A stretch of DNA of 41,672 bases, from the NCBI GenBank assembly GCA_024195585.1, contig SWBL01000399.1:1-41672 (forward strand). The letters are read 5' to 3'. The notes beneath the pieces were generated by a model. The model made no database searches, had not been told where the DNA came from, and was given only the letters and a program-made list of their open reading frames with translations. The position numbers were made by a program, and so were the translations under genes. The stretch comes from Aureobasidium sp. EXF-3400. Its lineage: Eukaryota; Ascomycota; Dothideomycetes; Dothideales; Saccotheciaceae. Shown piece after piece: positions 11,461-22,473 of this stretch. Numbering within the stretch: position 1 is the first letter of the stretch; the number at the start of each line of letters is the position of its first letter.

Positions 11461-13067
11461 TCAAACAGTGTAGCGGAAGAAACTGGCATTGTCGCCACGC
11501 TCGCGCTCAAGGTTCTTCTCCTCGGTAGTGTAATCCTCGGGACGCTTGTACTCTGCATCTCTGCGAGCATTCTCACGGCGGAGGTAGACAGTCATGAGGC
11601 ACTGAAGGACCAACGACATGCTCATCAAGCCAAGAAGGATGAAGTGACCCTTGTGGAACTTGGGCGAGTCCTTCTTGAGATAGACAAAGGAAGCAAGGAT
11701 TCCACCGAGATTACCGAAACCGACGTGCATAGCAATACCAACACCACGCTTAGTGGAGCCACCGATATTGTTACCGTTCCAGGCGACACCTTGAGGAACA
11801 TTGGGGTAGATACCGCAAGCGAAGAGGAAGACACCGGCGTACTTGACGTGAGGGTTGTCTGAGCTGACTTGGAGAATGACACCAAGCATGGCGGTAAGTG
11901 TGAAGCCAATCATGAAGATACCACGAGTACGCAGGCGATCGGCAAAGTATCCACCAGTAATACAGCAGAAGCAAGCAACGATGTAAGGAGGCACACTCAT
12001 GAGCTGTGCCTTCTCGTTGCTGTAACCGAGAGTCTTGACAATGGTAGGCAGGAAAAGAGAGAAACTGTAGAGAGGGGTGTAGATGCCGAAGGTGATGAAC
12101 ATGTGAACCCAGATCTTCCAGTCCTTGACGGCATGCATGAAGTACTTGGTGCCATATTCATCGGCAAGCGAGGAACGGTCCTCTTCGAGACGGCGAGAGA
12201 TCTCCTTTTTCTCAGTCTCGGTAAGGAACTTGGCGGTCTGTGGGTAGTCGTTCATGTAGAAGAATGCGACGACGGCCACGATAAAAGTAAGAAGACCTTC
12301 GAGGACAAAGATCCAAGCCCAGCCAGGAAGACCTCCTATACCGTTCATCTCGATGATGCCTCTAGCAAGAAGACCGCCAAAAGCACCTGCAGCGGTAGCG
12401 GCAGAGAAGAAAATGGCCATGCGCAGACCACATTCGTGACGACGGTACCACATGGTGATGTCTTCACACCAAAGATGTTAGCCTAGAACTGTGGACTGAC
12501 CGAAGAGGGTACTTACAAAAAGTGACACCAGGGAACAGACCACCCTCAGCGAGACCGAGAGCAGCACGAGCAGCGAGCAAGCCGTGGTAGTTCTTTACCA
12601 CACCGAGAAGAGTAGTGGTGATACCCCATAGAACCATGATGAAAGGGATCCATAGTGCAGGGCGAGTGCGCTTCATCATCATGTTGGATGGGATCTCAGC
12701 CAAGACGTAGAAAGGGAAGAAGATAGCGAGAGCAATCTGCCATCGAATGTCAGTCAACAGCTCAACCAAGCATGTCACTATTTCAACTACTCACGTTGTA
12801 ATCCAGCCCCTCCATTTTGAGGGTCTTCTCGAGCCCGGCAAGACGTGCGTTGCCGATGTTGGTACGGTCGAGGAAACTCAACAGGTATAGCAGTGCGAGG
12901 AAAGGGAGCAGCCGCAAGTCGATCTTTCGGACCAAACGAGCAGTTGCCTTGTCATCGAAAAGATGCTCTTGCTCAGACTCTGAGGAAGTCGAGATAGTCT
13001 CATAGAGTTCGACACCACCCTTCTCCTGAACAGGAGGGTTGTGCTTTTCCTCTGTCATGATTGCCAT
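11461..13067 (-). CDS. MFS permease, anion:cation symporter family (Dal5/Tna1 type), copy 2
   Basis: Three exons: 13067-12795, 12736-12517 and 12461-11461, giving 497 aa. The start MAIMTEEKHN was chosen as the first ATG; the ATG three codons in is an alternative. Landmarks: LLYLLSFLDRTNIGNARL, FPFYVLAEIPSNMMMKR, ALGLAEGGLFPGVTFYITMW, RRHECGLRMAIFFSAATAAG, GLPGWAWIFVLEGLLT, then the second six-helix half with FSLFLPTIVKTLGYS and a C-terminal polar tail ending FFRYTV. The last exon is one block of 1,001 nt where copy 1 has several introns, so the two tandem genes are old paralogues and not a recent duplication. Substrate is undetermined; in yeast the closest-looking members include nicotinate and allantoate permeases. 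Confidence 0.93.
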
Positions 13068-15645
13068 GCTAAGGATGTGGTGACTGGGGACGAGAAAGAG
13101 ATATGAAGAGGGTAAGTTGTTGATGATTTGAACGACAGTGTGTAAAAACGCAAATGCCCTTGATCAGCGCTGTCAAACTGGGATGAGATCTGCCCTGCAG
13201 AGTGGTACGGCCGGAGGGCATCTTATATGCCACTGCCTTGCTATCGAGACAGCAGATACCCCATACCCCGGACCCCAGACCACCCCGGACTTCTCCAGGT
13301 CGTACATAGCCTCAAGTGGATCGTGTCGATACCGTTGGACGTATTGGAACCTTGTCAGCGGTGCCCAGCATCGAAAGCAAGCCTATCGAGGCAGCCAACA
13401 CTGTCGGATGAAAGGCCAAGCAAAGCCACAGCCTTGGGAGCTGTATATTTGATTTCGTTCAACGGTAGTGTAGGCGAAAGGGGACAAGAGAGTTTGATAC
13501 TGCAGAGGGCATGCAACCCCCACGTGCATGAGCCGACACTTGGAAGCTCTGAGTCTCGAACCTTGCCATAACGCACCAAAGGGGAGCCGCTGTGCCAAGG
13601 ACGTCGTGGCGGAGGCTGGATCTTGGAAGTCGACCTGAATGTTTTCTTCCGCCCTGAGTGCGTCTAGGTGATGTATATCTGACACTCTGCCCAGCAGGAC
13701 GCTGTGTGCCACATATCAACGATAATGCTTACCTCTCAAGCCAGCTCATTAAGAACAAATGGGAAGACATGATTTCTGTTTGCGAGGGAGGGAGGTAGGT
13801 GAAGTTGGAGGAAAGTGTGGAGAAGGGCAAGGACAAACCTTCCACCGCTTGAAATTGCCTTCGGCGCGTCCGATTTGCCAAGTCGCTAAAGATTGCTGGA
13901 GGAAGAGATACCGCGGTTCATCACCACGCAGTTCGACACGATCGCTCTTCCTGCCGGCAAAGGAAAACCCTCTACCTGTTATCGTCAGGCTATCTCAGCC
14001 TGAGTAGAGATGCAGGAAGTATTTGAGTGATGAGGCTGCCAATACTCACATCCCTGTACTCTACGCGAATACTGAGCTGCAAAAAAGCGTCGAACACAGT
14101 CATCAACAATCTCCTCCTATAGGTATGCTTGGCTTCTCAGCCATTCTGGAACGGCATGAACGAGTGACGACGGTTTGACCTTTACTCTAACCATCGCCAT
14201 CGTGCAACCCGCGTTGAATCCTTGAACGAGCCTCGGATGGATGGGACAAGCAATCTAGACATGCTTTTTCTCGAACTCTCCAAATCTTCCACTATGATTG
14301 CTCATCTATTGCAGCCACGAGCCAGCCAAACCTAACGCCATGCCTTGTCTTTCATGGCTCCCCTCATGCATCGTAACGGCGGATCCTTCGGATAAACAAT
14401 GACACCTGCGGATTCTTCCATCTTGACCTTTGAGAGTGAAGGCGCGATCTAGCTTTCGGAAACCTATCTCTTCGGTTCTGGGCCATGTAAGCACTGCCTC
14501 TTTCAGCGCTGGACTGGTCATGGCGATTGGATTATTGTATTGCTGGATTTGCTTATTTCTGCCAGGGCCGCAGACATTCTGCTTGGGTATCACTAATACT
14601 AACCTACGATCTATCATAATCTGGCGATTGAGTGGCACATCATTCGCGGCAGGCTCGAAAAATATTGGCAAACAGATGCTGTTCCTCAGCATCTTGGCTG
14701 GTGGTGGCTCATCGTCAGGTCAAATCTTACCGCGGCGTCTTCCTAAAAAACAACTGCCCGCCGGCAAACATCTTGGGAAATCCAATTTCTACGAGACTCA
14801 TCTCTGCTTCGTCTGTGTGGTCAATGAAGATATATCTGGCGAGGAAAGATCAAGTTCTCAGCTACCCTCAAGCACGACTTGACAGTATTCTCCCGGAGAT
14901 TGTATTGCGATAACCACTAGGACGACCTCAGAAGCCGAGTTGTTTCACTACGCAAATGTAAGTCTGACGAATAATGAGCAATGCCACAAGTTGTCTTCCA
15001 CTCAACTCTACTTCCTTTGTGCACCCGCAAGTGATTGAGCTGAACTGTTGTTTATCATACGACCAAGCTCTTGATCTCCAATCAAATCTCTATACCTGGC
15101 ATTCATGGTCGCATATGGTATCTTCAAAATTATGCAGCTGATTTGGTCAGCCTTGCTGACTGCATGGTGAAGCTCTCCATTCGCTGAATCTCTAAAAGTT
15201 GATAGGAACCTCGAATGTACCACAAGGAGGTTCCTGCAAGTGAAAGCCCCGCAATCAAGGCTTTTCTGGTCTGAATGCAACCTCTAGCCTTGATTTCCCC
15301 CAACCTCACGACGACGATAGTAGTTTCTTCTCCATTGTAAGGCCATAAATGTTTACGATGATGGCACTGAGCGCCTCAGGTTCGCGCAGCAAGCGCAAAC
15401 TACTTCTATCCCAGCTGTGAGACGTCAAGGACCACGAGACCAGCCTATCGCGAGCGGGCTATCAGCCACCAATCTTCGAGGCTGTAATTGCGCTAGCAGC
15501 GCTGTCAGACGGCTACAAGCAGCATGTATGTTGGAGACCATCTTGCTGATCCGTGCATGGGTGGTTGAACGATATAGCTAGTGATGCTCTCCTCATCTAC
15601 AGGAATGATTCATCGTTCTTAAGATAACAATTCTCAACCACTACT
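13068..15645. other. Long intergenic region (2.6 kb)
   Basis: The left part is the promoter side of MFS copy 2. It has two copies of CCCCGGAC (13266-13273 and 13283-13290) and an E-box-like CACGTG near 13521. On the minus strand an open frame of about 128 codons (14692-14306) can be extended upstream through a possible 52-nt intron to a stretch reading RYIFIDHTDEAEMSL. I do not recognise it, and a frame of this length is expected by chance in this much non-coding DNA. No RNA gene or transposon recognised. Confidence 0.3.
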
Positions 15646-17085
15646 ATGCAAGACCCAGAGCTATATACAGTAGGCTGGATCTGTGCTTTGTCCATTGAAT
15701 TCACCGCAGCGCTTCAATTCCTGGACGAAGAATATGGCCAGCCGTACCGTCTTGCACACAACGATACCAATTGTTATACTCTGGGAAGGATGGCCGATCA
15801 TTGGGTAGTGATCGCGGTACTCCCCGATGGCGAATACGGAACCAGTAGCGCTACACATGTCGCAACGCAAATGTGCAGCAGCTTCCCCAACATCAGTTTC
15901 GGTTTGATGGTTGGCATTGGTGGTGGTGCGCCGAGTGCTACGCACGACATTCGTCTGGGTGACGTTGTTGTCAGCAGCCCGGTAAATGGCATGGGAGGAG
16001 TTTATCAATACGACTTTGGTAAAACCATCCAGGAACGTGCCTTCAAGCATACTGGCTTTCTGAACCAGCCTCCGATAAAACTGCGCACCGCCGTGACTGC
16101 TCTCAGAGGCCGCTATGGGATGGACGGTCATCATTTTGCAGCAAGCATAGAAGCTAAACTCCAGAGACGTCCAAGGCTTCGTGAGAGTTACGCTCGGCCG
16201 AACCAGGAAACTGACTGTCTGTACAAGTCCGAGGTTGTCCATCCACAGGGTCGTATGGGAAATTGCAGAGAGCTGTGTGAGAGATCGGCGACCCAAGTGG
16301 TAGAACGTCGCCAAAGGAACAACTCTGACCGGGATGCAGCCATACACTATGGCATCATTGCCTCTGGCAACCAGTTGATGAAAGATGCAACCATAAGGGA
16401 TACCTTAGCAAATGAACAAGGTGTGCTTTGTTTCGAGATGGAAGCCGCCGGGCTGATGAACAACTTTCCATGTCTGGTCGTGCGCGGCATTTGCGACTAC
16501 TCAGATTCACACAAGAACGAAGACTGGCAAGGTTATGCGGCCATGACAGCTGCTGCTTATACCAAAGATCTACTCACCAAGATAAGACCTGACAGTGTCA
16601 GCGCATGTAAGTCCAAGCCGGCCTTTCCGATAGCACTTCGAGATGATTGTAAGATCCATGGTGGATTGTCTTGCTAATTCTGTTCTCGAGCAGCATCCTT
16701 GGCAGAGACCTTTGAAGATGTTGAACGTCAGGCACGGCTGTACCTAGAAAATGGACAGTGGTCCGAGGGCGTCAGGCTGCTACAAAGAGTAGTAGATCAG
16801 CAGAAAGACATCTTGGGCCACAATCATCCTAATAGGCTCAACAACTTGTGCACGCTACAATGGGGTTATTGGATGTTTGGAGACAAGTGGAAGGCAGAGA
16901 AAATTGCAAGACAAGCGCTAGAGATCAGCAAGTTCAACCATCCGGAGCCAGATCATCCTATGACGCTCATTTTGATACGGAAAATCGCAGACAACCTTCT
17001 ACATCAGGGTAGGCAGGTTGAGCGTAGTCAACTGCTTGAAGAAATCGAACAAAGGAAGCAGCAACAAGTCAATCTGGCTAGCTAA
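15646..17085 (+). CDS. Nucleoside-phosphorylase-like domain fused to TPRs (NLR-like, NTPase absent)
   Basis: Two exons: 15646-16606 and 16694-17085, 450 aa; the Ser codon T|CA spans the 87-nt intron. Residues 1-312 form a PNP_UDP_1 domain as found at the N-terminus of fungal NLR-like receptors: YTVGWICALSIEFTAAL at the start, LMVGIGGGAPS at 88-97, HYGIIASGNQLMKDA, FEMEAAGLMNNFPCL with the MTA/nucleosidase-type EMEA motif at 264-267, and RGICDYSDSHKNEDWQGYAA holding the usual catalytic-type Asp. Residues about 328-445 are TPRs of the kinesin-light-chain type (ARLYLENGQWSEGVRLLQRV, DILGHNHPNRLNNL, KAEKIARQALEISK). In the usual receptor an NB-ARC or NACHT NTPase lies between these parts; here fewer than 20 residues separate them, with no Walker A. 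Either a compact PNP-TPR effector/sensor or an NLR that lost its NTPase. The frame is intact. Exact function unknown. Confidence 0.82.
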
Positions 17086-17649
17086 TCGTATGCGATGTAT
17101 CTCACATCTTTTCGTATTGTCTGGGGTTCAATCTGCCCATCACTAATAGATGCTCTCCACATGTCAATCTACGAGCAAGGATGGTTTTAGAGATCGCACT
17201 CAAAACCTCTATGAAAGCAAAACATATCGTGTTACAAACCACTCTTCTACGCCCTCTTCTTCTTTTCCCTTCCAACTCATCTTGCGAGCGTCGTCAAAAC
17301 TCCACAACCTTGCCCGTTTGACGTTCTAGAATACTTCTTACGGCACGGCTTTGGGTCCATGCGCTGACTGATTAAGTCACGTAGGCGAAAGACAAGATGG
17401 ATCATGGACCAGGAGCACTATCGCATAGGGGTTATGTAGCCTAGATGTGAGCGCTGAATGGAAGACCGATCAGTTTGATCGTGGTCGAAGAATGAGAAAT
17501 TGTCAGAGTCATGACCTTAACGGAGCAGCTTGTCGGACTCTGAAGTATCATTATGGTAGCAGGGTATGAAACCACGATACAAAATATTCGTACGAAGGAC
17601 CTTAGATAAATGGTTTCTGATGTTTTTGTTCTGTATGGACAGGGTATAT
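17086..17649. other. Convergent 3' region, PNP-TPR / ARPC2
   Basis: About 560 bp between two converging stop codons. It should hold both terminators. No gene or repeat seen. Confidence 0.35.
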
Positions 17650-18723
17650 CTATGCCTGGACTCTGAAGGTCCTGCCGCTGGCAGTCTTGCGTTCCTTTTC
17701 CTCGGCCTCCGGTCTTGCACGACGAAGGACTGATTGAATGTCAGTACAGGGATCGATGCCTTATAATCAAACGTCTCACCTTGAAGGAAGTCGGCAGTTC
17801 GTCTGCGCATTCTCGAGTGGATGTAGGCTTTTGAAGCCTTGATGTGGTAGTGGAAGTAATCGCGGAAAGTCTGGATGTGAGAAATGACTTCGTATCTTCT
17901 TGCGGGTTGAAGATGGCGAGGGAACAGAACGAAAGTGACATAGCCAACATCAGCGGTGCCAGAAGGAGGCAGACCAGCCATACCCTGCAACTCCAGAGGC
18001 GGGTCGTGACGGAAGAGAACTTGGGGAGCGTTCTGAATGGCTCTGCGACGAGCATCGACGAATTCTTGCAGGAAAACCTTGCCAAAGATGCGATCCGTCT
18101 CCTCGCGGAAGATTGTGCTGAAGATGACGGTGACACGGTCGTGACTGGCCTTGACGTAGATAGCCTCTTCCTCGCGGTAGTGAATAGCTCTGACTTGACC
18201 ACCCTCAAGAACACCTTGGGGAGCAGATTCCGAGGTGTACTTGGAGGCCTCCTCGTGTAGAGCTTGGTACTCGTCGAAGGCTTGCTCAAAGGGAGCAGCC
18301 ATGGCGTTGCGCTTTAGCAGACTGAGGCGGGAGATGAGGTCGGAGCGGGCTTGTTCGTCTTGAGGGAGGTTCTCGAGGTCAATCTCGACGGAAAAGTCAT
18401 AGCCAGACTCGGGCTGGACAATGTAGCCCTCGTATTCACGCTGGAGGACCTGCTCAGCGCCATACTTGACGAGCTCGTGGTAGCATTTGATGTTGATGGA
18501 AATGAGGATCTTTGTCTTTGATGTGGGGGTCGAGATGTGGAAGGTAACACCGTCGAAGTCGGAGACGATTTGGTCAATTGAGGTGGGGGTAGCACTATAG
18601 AGACGAGGTGTTAGTTCGGTGTGCTGGGACGCGCAGGACGACGATAGGGAGGGGTAGTTACCCAGAGAAGCGGTCCTTGAGCAGCGACTCGATCAGGACG
18701 TTTTGGTAGTCGAGCAACAACAT
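17650..18723 (-). CDS. ARC35: Arp2/3 complex subunit 2 (ARPC2, p34)
   Basis: Three exons: 18723-18662, 18594-17780 and 17729-17650, 318 aa, close to the 300-340 aa of the family. It begins MLLLDYQNVLIESLLKDRFSG, continues ATPTSIDQIVSDFDGVTFHI, and contains the ARPC2 blocks REEEAIYVKASHDRVTVIFST, VFLQEFVDARR, GYVTFVLFPRH and TFRDYFHYHIKASKAYIHSRMR. The last exon gives the conserved tail LRRARPEAEEKERKTASGRTF. The protein is one of the two core subunits clamping Arp2 and Arp3 and contacts the mother filament, so it is needed for branched actin nucleation at endocytic patches and growing tips. Divergent from UTP12 with 255 bp between start codons. Model is complete. Confidence 0.95.
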
Positions 18724-18978
18724 GACGCCGACTAGTGGAAAAGAGCAACAGCAGAGATGGTGTATACAGACGGCAACAGCAACAAGAGCAGCTTGAGCGT
18801 GGCTTGGGCGGTCGACTGCTGCCCGCCGCGCAGCCCTACGCGATCGTCATGCGACGTCCTGAACTTCCCCGGACTTTTGCTCCTCTTGGCGTCTCGCAGA
18901 CGCTTGGTCCACCCAACTTTTTCGAGGTTCAAGAACTTTTTGCCTTGACAGACAACTTTTGCTGCCGTCGTCGGCAAC
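18724..18978. promoter_or_regulatory. Short divergent promoter, ARPC2 / UTP12
   Basis: Only 255 bp separate the two start codons, so core promoters and both 5' UTRs share or overlap this segment. No TATA box is evident, as expected for housekeeping genes. The region is rich in CAG/CAA near 18765-18800. Confidence 0.5.
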
Positions 18979-21891
18979 ATGGTCAAATCCTATCGCAAGT
19001 ACGAGCAGTCGGCCACCTTTGGTCTCGTCAACACTGCCCTTTCCAACCTCGTCTGGACCCCCGACAACCTCGTCTCGTCGTCCTCGCGCAACACTGGTGC
19101 TGGTAGAGCCTACGTCGGTGCCAATGAGCATGTGCTAGCTTGGGATGTGAAGAAGGGCGAGCTGCTGAGTCGCTGGCATGATGTCGACTGCAAGTCTCAG
19201 GTCTCAGCCATCGCTCAGTGCTCTGCTCAGCCCGATCTTTTCGCCGTCGGATACCAGGATGGCAGCATCAGAGTCTGGGATGCTCTGTCCAACAACCCTA
19301 TTATGAGCTTCAATGGCCACCGCTCCGCCATCACCCACCTGACCTTCGATTCCGAGGGTGCAAGACTTGCTAGTGGTTCCAAGGATACAGACATCATCAT
19401 CTGGAACCTGCTCTCCGAAACTGCTGAGTTCCGTCTGAGAGGACACAAGGATCAAATTACTGGCCTACACTTCATTCGCACACGCATTTCTGGTCGTCAG
19501 TCGCCTCACACTGACGAGGCCGTCGATGTCACCGCTCCAGGCGAGCCCGAAGAACTCGAGGAAAAATACGTGCTCTCCACCAGCAAGGATGCTCTGATCA
19601 AGATTTGGGATCTCTCGACCCCCCACTGTATCGAAACACATGTCGCTCAGACAAATGGCGAGTGTTGGGCTCTTGGTGTCTCGCCGGATGGCATGGGCTG
19701 TATTACTGCTGGCAACGACGGTGAGCTCAAGGTCTGGTCGCTTGATCTGGATAGTCTTGCCGAGTTTGGTGCAAACATCGCAGAGGCAAAGCAATCAAAT
19801 TCTCTCACTGCCCAAGGCATCCTCCTTCGCCAGAGCAAGGACCGAACTCTGAGTGTTGCTTTCCACCCCAAGGGCGAATACATTGCCGTCCACGGCTCCG
19901 AGAAGGCTGTCGAGATCTGGCGCATCAGATCGGATGAGGAAGTGCAAAAGAGCTTGGCTAGAAAGAGAAAGAGAAGAAGAGAAAAAGCTGCCGCTGCTGG
20001 TGCTTCCGTGGCCGAAGTCGAGAAAGAGGAGGAGAACACAACACCCGATGTATCAGAGGTCTTTGTCTCGTATGTCATTGTCCGCACTGGTGGCAAGGTC
20101 AGATCTGCTGCTTGGGCTGCGAACAGATCTTCCAAGAACGTAGAGCTAGTCTGCTCCACCACCAACAACCAGATCGAATCCTACACAATCACAAGCCGGG
20201 AGAAGTCAAAGAAGGCCACAGCTGAGGCTCCTGACTACAGCCGTGCCTTGGCTGTCGACATGCCTGGACATAGAACAGATATCCGTGCTCTGGCTCTGAG
20301 CTCCGACGACCGCATGCTTGCATCTGCTTCTGCTGGACTTCTCAAGATCTGGAACGTCAGAACTCAAAGCTGTCTCAGAACACTTGAATGCGGTCAATCA
20401 CTATGTTGTACATTCTTGCCTGGTGACAAGATTGTCCTGGTGGGAACTAAGACTGGAGAGCTCGAACTGTACGACATCGCCTCTTCCGCCTTGATCGACA
20501 AATTCCAGGCACATGATGGTGCTGTGTGGACTCTCCAAGTACATCCCGACGGAACATCAGTCGTGACTGGAGGTGCAGACAAATGTGCCAAATTCTGGAA
20601 GTTCGACATTGTCCAGGAAGAGATTCCTGGTACCCGAAGAACCACTCCTAAGCTGAAGCTCACTCAAAATCGCGTCCTCAAGGTCGCAGACGATGTTCTT
20701 AGTGTTTGCTTCTCGCCCGACTCCCGTCTCCTCGCCCTCTCGACCCTTGACAACACCGTCAAGGTCTTCTTCGTCGATACCCTCAAACTCTTCCTTACTC
20801 TCTACGGTCACAAACTTCCCGTCCTCAACATCTCCATCTCATCAGACAGCAAGCTCATCGCTACTTGCAGTGCGGATAAGAACGTTCGCATTTGGGGTCT
20901 TGACTTCGGTGACTGCCATAAAGCATTTTTCGCTCATCAAGACAGTGTCATGCAAGTCTTGTTCATACCTCATCCTGTCGAGAAGGAGGAACAACATCTC
21001 TTCTTCAGTGCCAGCAAAGACTCAGTTGTGAAGACCTGGGACGGTGACAAGTTCGAGCAGATCCAGAAGCTGGAAGGTCACCATGGAGAAGTGTGGGCTA
21101 TGGTCGTCAGCAGGACTGGCGAGAAGGTCATCACAGCGAGTCATGACAAGAGTATCCGCGTCTGGGATGTCACAGATGATCTCATCTTCCTGGAAGAAGA
21201 AAGAGAAAAGGAACTTGAACAGATGTACGAATCGACGCTGGCCACCCAACTTGACAAAGACCACGCCGATGACGATGAAGGCGCCGAGGATGATGTTGCT
21301 GCAGCATCCAAGCAGACGATAGCTACCTTGACATACGGTGAACGTATCTTGGAAGCTCTTGAACTCGGCTACGCAGATTATCAAATCATGCAGGCATACG
21401 AGGCTGAGAAGGCAACAAAACCGAATCTCGCCGTGCCGCAAAGAAATCCCATTTTCACGTATGGCAACATCAGCGCCGAGCAGCATGTTTTGCAGACCAT
21501 TCGCAAGATTCCGAATGCATCTCTGAATGATGCTCTCATGGTTGTACCCTTCTCATCCCTCCCCGTCCTTTTCATGTTTGTTTCAGTCTTTATCCAGCGT
21601 CGCATGCAGCCACAGCTAGCATGGCGCGTGTTCTACTTCTTGCTACAAACACACAACACACAAATCGTGGCCAGCAAACAGCTCAAAGATGTATTGAGCG
21701 AGGTGCTCGAAGCCTACGGGCAATGGGTTAAGGAGGAGAAGAACATGCTTGGTTTCAACATGGCTGCTCTCGGACTCATGGGCAGAGAGATCAAGGAAGC
21801 ACAGGTTCACGGCATGGACGACGAGCCAGAAGAACAAGAAGAGAAGCTGGAAAGGGGAACCAAAAAGCGTGCATTTGCTTCTATTGCATAA
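18979..21891 (+). CDS. UTP12: U3 snoRNP (UTP-B) WD40 protein Utp12/Dip2 (human WDR3)
   Basis: Single uninterrupted ORF of 970 aa, close to the family length. The N-terminus MVKSYRKYEQSATFGLV is the Dip2/WDR3 signature. Two WD40 propellers follow, with repeats ending in ISVWD-like strands (for example GSIRVWDALSNN, DTDIIIWNLL, DALIKIWDLS, ADKCAKFWKFD, DKNVRIWGLDFG, DKSIRVWDVTDD). A basic Lys/Arg stretch near residue 335 and an acidic stretch after residue 770 flank the second propeller. The C-terminal Utp12 helical domain (about residues 780-940) begins TYGERILEALELGYADYQIM and mediates UTP-B assembly. Role: nucleolar 18S pre-rRNA processing in the 90S pre-ribosome. The ATG context AACATGG is strong. 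Nothing unusual beyond the lack of introns. Confidence 0.97.
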   Translation: MVKSYRKYEQSATFGLVNTALSNLVWTPDNLVSSSSRNTGAGRAYVGANEHVLAWDVKKGELLSRWHDVDCKSQVSAIAQCSAQPDLFAVGYQDGSIRVWDALSNNPIMSFNGHRSAITHLTFDSEGARLASGSKDTDIIIWNLLSETAEFRLRGHKDQITGLHFIRTRISGRQSPHTDEAVDVTAPGEPEELEEKYVLSTSKDALIKIWDLSTPHCIETHVAQTNGECWALGVSPDGMGCITAGNDGELKVWSLDLDSLAEFGANIAEAKQSNSLTAQGILLRQSKDRTLSVAFHPKGEYIAVHGSEKAVEIWRIRSDEEVQKSLARKRKRRREKAAAAGASVAEVEKEEENTTPDVSEVFVSYVIVRTGGKVRSAAWAANRSSKNVELVCSTTNNQIESYTITSREKSKKATAEAPDYSRALAVDMPGHRTDIRALALSSDDRMLASASAGLLKIWNVRTQSCLRTLECGQSLCCTFLPGDKIVLVGTKTGELELYDIASSALIDKFQAHDGAVWTLQVHPDGTSVVTGGADKCAKFWKFDIVQEEIPGTRRTTPKLKLTQNRVLKVADDVLSVCFSPDSRLLALSTLDNTVKVFFVDTLKLFLTLYGHKLPVLNISISSDSKLIATCSADKNVRIWGLDFGDCHKAFFAHQDSVMQVLFIPHPVEKEEQHLFFSASKDSVVKTWDGDKFEQIQKLEGHHGEVWAMVVSRTGEKVITASHDKSIRVWDVTDDLIFLEEEREKELEQMYESTLATQLDKDHADDDEGAEDDVAAASKQTIATLTYGERILEALELGYADYQIMQAYEAEKATKPNLAVPQRNPIFTYGNISAEQHVLQTIRKIPNASLNDALMVVPFSSLPVLFMFVSVFIQRRMQPQLAWRVFYFLLQTHNTQIVASKQLKDVLSEVLEAYGQWVKEEKNMLGFNMAALGLMGREIKEAQVHGMDDEPEEQEEKLERGTKKRAFASIA

Positions 21892-22437
21892 AGGACCGGT
21901 GTTGGTTTGACTGTTAAGGATCTTTTATTTCTATACCATTTTTGTTGATAGAGTTGATACGACATGACATTTTTCACATTGGTTGGGCATACCGTTCTGC
22001 TTGGCAATCTTTGCAATTGAGTCACGACATCAAAATTTGGATATGTTTTGCGATGAGTCAAAAGTGAAGATCCGCAGCCGGTCTCGGGGATGGGCGTCGA
22101 CGCGGAAAAAGAAGTGGCAGGGACAACGGCTTGAGCTTGCGTATGAGCCTTGAGTCTGCGATTCTTGCAGCATTATTATGCATGATGGAAGCTTGATAGA
22201 CAGCTTGAGTGACAATGGAAAGAAGTAAACATGAATTGACCCTTGTCTACAAAGGCTGATCCTCTGGAGGATGCCATGCGGTGGGAATAGAGCAGCTCGA
22301 TAGAGCTTCGCCGGATGTCCGAGCCCAAAGCACCGACACAAGCGAATTGCAATATCGTTGGGTCGGCCAGCGTCGGCTTGCTCCACTTGTGTATGGTAGA
22401 ACCAGGAATATTGCAAATCAGCATTTCGAGCTTGTAG

Positions 22438-22463
22438 TGCGATAAGCTGTGCTCCTTATCGCA
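22438..22463. promoter_or_regulatory. Perfect 9-bp inverted repeat with GATAAG cores
   Basis: Arms TGCGATAAG (22438-22446) and CTTATCGCA (22455-22463) are exact reverse complements around an 8-nt spacer. Each arm contains GATAA, the core bound by fungal GATA factors such as AreA/NIT2, so the pair could bind two zinc fingers in mirror orientation. It lies 145-170 bp upstream of the attenuator-peptide ATG. Binding is inferred, not shown. Confidence 0.4.
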
Positions 22464-22466
22464 GTG

Positions 22467-22473
22467 TGACTGA
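22467..22473 (+). promoter_or_regulatory. Possible CPC1/Gcn4 site (one mismatch)
   Basis: TGACTGA differs at one position from the general-control element TGACTCA. Arginine biosynthesis genes are usual targets of this bZIP factor, and the position just upstream of the expected leader fits. A single degenerate 7-mer is weak evidence. Confidence 0.3.

Noticed and set aside
14306..14882. Overlapping open frames of about 128 codons (minus) and 150 codons (plus)
   Set aside because: Neither is recognisable, the plus frame lacks a clear ATG, and frames of this length are expected by chance in several kilobases of non-coding DNA read in six frames.
15300..15645. Additional N-terminal exon for the PNP-TPR gene
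   Set aside because: The protein already begins with the usual YTVGWICAL segment a few residues after Met, and no exon with compatible splice sites was seen.
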